Origin: Actinomucor elegans
Lineage: Eukaryota; Mucoromycota; Mucoromycetes; Mucorales; Mucoraceae
Assembly (NCBI GenBank): GCA_026027325.1
Contig: JAMSLZ010000011.1
Span: 744,001-808,000, forward strand
DNA: 64,000 bases
Direction: 5' to 3'
The position numbers and the translations under genes were made by a program. This document shows positions 61,092 through 64,000 of the stretch, piece after piece. Below the pieces are notes generated by a model that saw nothing but the letters and a program-made list of their open reading frames with translations, ran no database searches and was not told the DNA's origin. Each line of letters begins with the position of its first letter. The first letter of the stretch is position 1.

Positions 61092-62667
61092 ATGGAACCA
61101 CCAGATATTATAAATAATAACAGTAGCAATAATGTAACAATTTCAACCACCAACTCAACACGTATTGTTCGAGTCAACTGGCTTAAGTTTCTATTTTATT
61201 CATGGAAAAGAATCTCTACCTTGAGTAAACTAGTCGTCGCTTGCTCAATCCTTCTTGTGATTGCACAGGTAAGGTGAATGCTACGAGATTCACATAGTTA
61301 CTCAACTTGAGCTTTTAGGTTGCGACGGGTATTACTATACTTGTTACTTCAACAAATGAGAGTTGTGACCAACCATTGCAAACATATATCATTGTATTTA
61401 TTGTGCGTGTTCTTTTGTCTTGTCCGTTTTATGTAGGAGAGCACTTTGAAAGAGCTCAACAAAGACTACGATTTCAACAGCAACAAGAAAGAGATCGCCG
61501 AAGAGAGGATCAAGTGAGAATAAGACGCCAGCAAAGAAGGCAGCGTATAAGAGCCGAGCATAGCTCAGTTGGTGCGACAACTTCCAATACCTCTCAACAA
61601 GAAGCAGTAATGCCATCCAATGCTTCGACCCATTCTACAACTACTACGATCATCGAGCCTCGATCAAACTGGATGACTTCCTGGGGTGAAAGGTACATAG
61701 ATAACCTCTTTTTTTTATTATTTTTATTTTGCAGTGTACTAATAATACTCTATTGTAGACTACGATCATTAGTGGATCTATTTGCTGTCCTTTGGTTCAT
61801 TGTTGGTAATTACCTCATCTTTACTACACAAACATGCGCTCGGGACGCACCCAAGCTGTTTTACACATCACTCGCTTATGTACTGGTGGGGTATTTCATT
61901 GTGATTGTACCACTGATTCTATGTACATCTGCTATCTTTTGTTTGCCTTGTGTATTACGTATGTGACGTTAATTGTATTGCAGACTGTGTACTAACCCTT
62001 TTTGTTTATAGTGGTGATGCGTGCATTGAATATTTCTGAAATAGAAGGTATGGTGAACCAGGGTGGAAGGCAAGAAGAAATCAATAAAATTCCAATCTAT
62101 CGCTTCAAAGTATCTGGCGACAACGATAGCAGTAGCAGTACCCATGAGCCTAGTGTCATGACCAGTACTGCGACCCAACAACCACAGACGCATAAAGAAA
62201 AAGGATTTGTATTTAAACTATTGCGTTTTAGACGCCATCAACAGGCGATTATCGATGCAGAACAAGGATTAGGTCAATACGATGATATCTTTATCACTCC
62301 AACTGAGGATGCTTTATGCTGTATTTGCTTATCGGAATACGAAAACAATGATCTAGTGTGCAAGCTATGGTGAGTATCTTAACATTTCTAGCAAGTACGA
62401 TCATAGAATCTAATCATAGGCTCTTGTAGGTGTAATCATCACTTTCATAAAAGCTGTGTGACAGAATGGCTGGTATTAAACCGCAAATGTCCATTGTGTA
62501 AACAAGACTTTAGAGGAACAAGGTACGAGAGTGACAGCGAAGATATAGATGATGATGTCGATGATGATGGCGTGGAAGAAGAAATGACTGAAGAAAGGCG
62601 TCAAATAAATGAAAGAAGGGCAGCAGATGAAATCTCTATGACTCGGTTAAATAACAATTCGCATTAA
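61092..62667 (+). CDS. Membrane RING-H2 E3 ubiquitin ligase
   Basis: Five exons: 61092-61268, 61319-61692, 61759-61958, 62012-62369, 62430-62667 (448 aa). Four hydrophobic segments lie in the first ~260 residues (LVVACSILLVIAQ; YIIVFIVRVLLSCPFYV; LFAVLWFIVGNYLIF; VLVGYFIVIVPLILCTSAIF), with a Gln/Arg-rich cytosolic loop between the second and third. The RING-H2 finger, C-C-x-C at CCICLSEYEN and then CNHHFHKSCVTEWL and CPLC, lies at about 355-400 and is split by the last intron (CKLW|CNHHFH). The C-terminus is acidic. Layout matches fungal/plant membrane RING-H2 ligases acting at ER, Golgi or vacuole. Substrates unknown. It follows the transporter in the same direction, 106 nt away. Confidence 0.9.
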
Positions 62668-63870
62668 CTGTAAATAATGTATATATGTACTTAATAAAAA
62701 CTGTATTATACCACTTAATGAACATTTATAATTATTTCAAATTCAAAAATGTATTTAGCATTGTTACATTTCCTAGTAGATTTTGGTCAAGCATCGTATT
62801 TGATGACTAGCGCATACTTGTAATGGCCTATTGCATCTATAGAATCATTATTTAATTAAAATTCAGTAGATATATCATATTTTAGCCATTGGCTGTGAAG
62901 TGTATATATTTTATGTACTTTAGGTCTAATAGTCAATAGACCTCTTGCTGATTTCATTTTAATACCGTATCTGAAAGGTTAAACATGTTTAGAATAAGCG
63001 GATTACATCTATTCAGTACTATGGTAGATTGGTGAAGAAAGGGAAATTTAAAACTCAGAAATCAAAATAAATACATCGACGATGAAGAGTGCAAATTTTT
63101 ACTTGGAATGCTTAACAACACCTGTCGAAATTATACCATTCAAACGAAAATTGGATTTTCTACAAGGAAAGTTAGTGGATATATTATCGGGGTTTACTAA
63201 TGTCTGTCTCAGTCAAGATACAATTATGAATATTACTGGATCAAAAAAAAAGAGCGCATGTTGTGTTATTTATTCTTCGCATTTGAAAACGGTATATTGG
63301 TGTTTAGGATGTTCCAGGCATTTTTTTATATTTCAAAGGATTATGTTGGATTAAATCCCATAATGCCAATGAAATCATCGCACCTGTAAACGAAGAGTGA
63401 TAGCACTAAAGTGCGTGTCTGCCACTTATCCGAGCAAGCTTCAAATACCAAGCATACAATAGTATGCTATTGCAGAGACGGTTTATTATCACACAAAGTG
63501 TTTTTTTTTATGTTTTGTATACTTGGTGCAATATTATCTTTCCAAAGTGCCTTCTTCTGTCAGTCACTTTATCAAGAACGGAGAAATTTAATGCAATCGT
63601 TTGTCAAATATACTATTTATTAGTCCCTTGAACATTATAGAGCCATCAATGTGCATATACCTCCTATTCTTTTTCTAGACATAGATAGTGATACCACTCT
63701 CGCCCTTCAAGTATTACATGGATAGAAAAAAAGCGTTCAAGCAATAATACCCGAAAAATTGCCATTTATTAAATGCAAGCGTGAGTGGTAAATAACTGCA
63801 ATGATCCTTTTATATTCTAGTCGGGTTTTACTATTCTCCTTTTGTTTTTCCTTGTACAAGTCTTAATATT
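62668..63870. other. Intergenic with repeat copy and weak frames
   Basis: A diverged dispersed-repeat copy lies at 62776-62815. A plus frame at 63082-63354 (90 codons, ATG start, KRKLDFLQGKLVDILSGF) is the best open frame, and a second one follows at 63411-63623; no family is recognised and they may be pieces of a decayed gene. Confidence 0.4.
62776..62815 (+). repeat. Dispersed 56-nt repeat, copy 5 (weak)
   Basis: TAGATTTTGGTCAA followed by CATCGTAT and GATGACTAG resembles copies 1 and 3; the right half has drifted. Confidence 0.3.
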
Positions 63871-64000
63871 ATGATGACCAGTGATAAAAACCAGCCTCCA
63901 TTATCCTCCACGGGTGCGTTGCCCACTCTCCATAAGAGACAGGCATCCATTGGCTTGGGCATCGTAACAAAACTAACACCTGAATCAGACGATATCACCA
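63871..64000 (+). CDS. 5' end of an unidentified gene, truncated by the window edge
   Basis: An ATG after a C/T-rich leader (CTTTTGTTTTTCCTTG) opens a frame that stays open for all 43 codons to the window end: MMTSDKNQPPLSSTGALPTL, then HKRQASIGLGIVTKL. Ser/Pro/Thr-rich, disordered in character, typical of fungal regulatory protein N-termini. No family can be named. The GC-richer codon use compared with the spacer before it supports a real exon. Confidence 0.55.
   Translation, partial: MMTSDKNQPPLSSTGALPTLHKRQASIGLGIVTKLTPESDDIT

Noticed and set aside
1..64000. CRISPR arrays, bacterial operons, rRNA genes, viral or intact transposon genes
   Set aside because: None seen on either strand; the DNA is fungal nuclear sequence with spliced genes.

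Overview
This window is nuclear DNA of a fungus. Introns are short (mostly 48-85 nt, GT-AG), with CTAAC/CTAAT-like branch sites. Gene spacing is tight, intergenic DNA is AT-rich, and pyrimidine-rich tracts often sit just before start codons. The gene set (a TDRD3-like OB-fold/RGG protein, intronless F-box/LRR proteins, a Fet3-type oxidase, a YeiH-like permease, a Golgi-type sulfotransferase) fits an early-diverging lineage, most likely Mucoromycota/Mucorales. The species cannot be named from sequence alone.

Layout. 0-30 kb is gene-dense. In order it holds: the 5' end of asparagine synthetase (minus, running off the left edge); a TDRD3-like protein; FET3-type multicopper oxidase; an unknown multi-pass membrane protein; PEX4-like E2; phosphopantetheine adenylyltransferase; a sulfotransferase-like type II membrane protein; a small PPxY membrane protein; signal peptidase subunit SPC1; an F-box/LRR protein; an LDAH-type hydrolase; diphosphomevalonate decarboxylase; TAP42; adenine phosphoribosyltransferase; a tail-anchored coiled-coil protein; and a DCAF7/WDR68 WD40 protein. 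From 30 kb on, genes alternate with gene-poor AT-rich blocks of 5-6 kb: FYVE protein (36-37.6 kb), F-box protein (39.7-41.4 kb), transportin (47.5-50.8 kb), YeiH-like transporter and RING-H2 membrane E3 (59.3-62.7 kb), and a truncated gene start at the right edge.

The gene-poor blocks hold decayed genes: a nearly full-length intron-bearing SERCA-type Ca2+-ATPase pseudogene right after transportin (51.0-54.2 kb) and an NADP-dependent alkenal reductase-like pseudogene (about 43.2-43.8 kb). They also hold long homopolymers, T(n)A(n) palindromes and copies of a short dispersed repeat. One 52-codon intact frame with a signal peptide and a well-placed TATA box (55.6-55.8 kb) is the best candidate for an undescribed gene.

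How the genes relate. They are housekeeping genes, not one pathway: CoA and sterol precursor synthesis, iron oxidation, purine salvage, TOR/PP2A signalling, nuclear import, ER protein processing and ubiquitin/peroxisome functions. Several neighbours are convergent with very short 3' spacing, and one pair overlaps at its stop codons. Two genes (FET3 and the sulfotransferase) need a GC-AG intron to stay in frame. All gene models were built by hand from splice phase and family resemblance; no similarity search was run.
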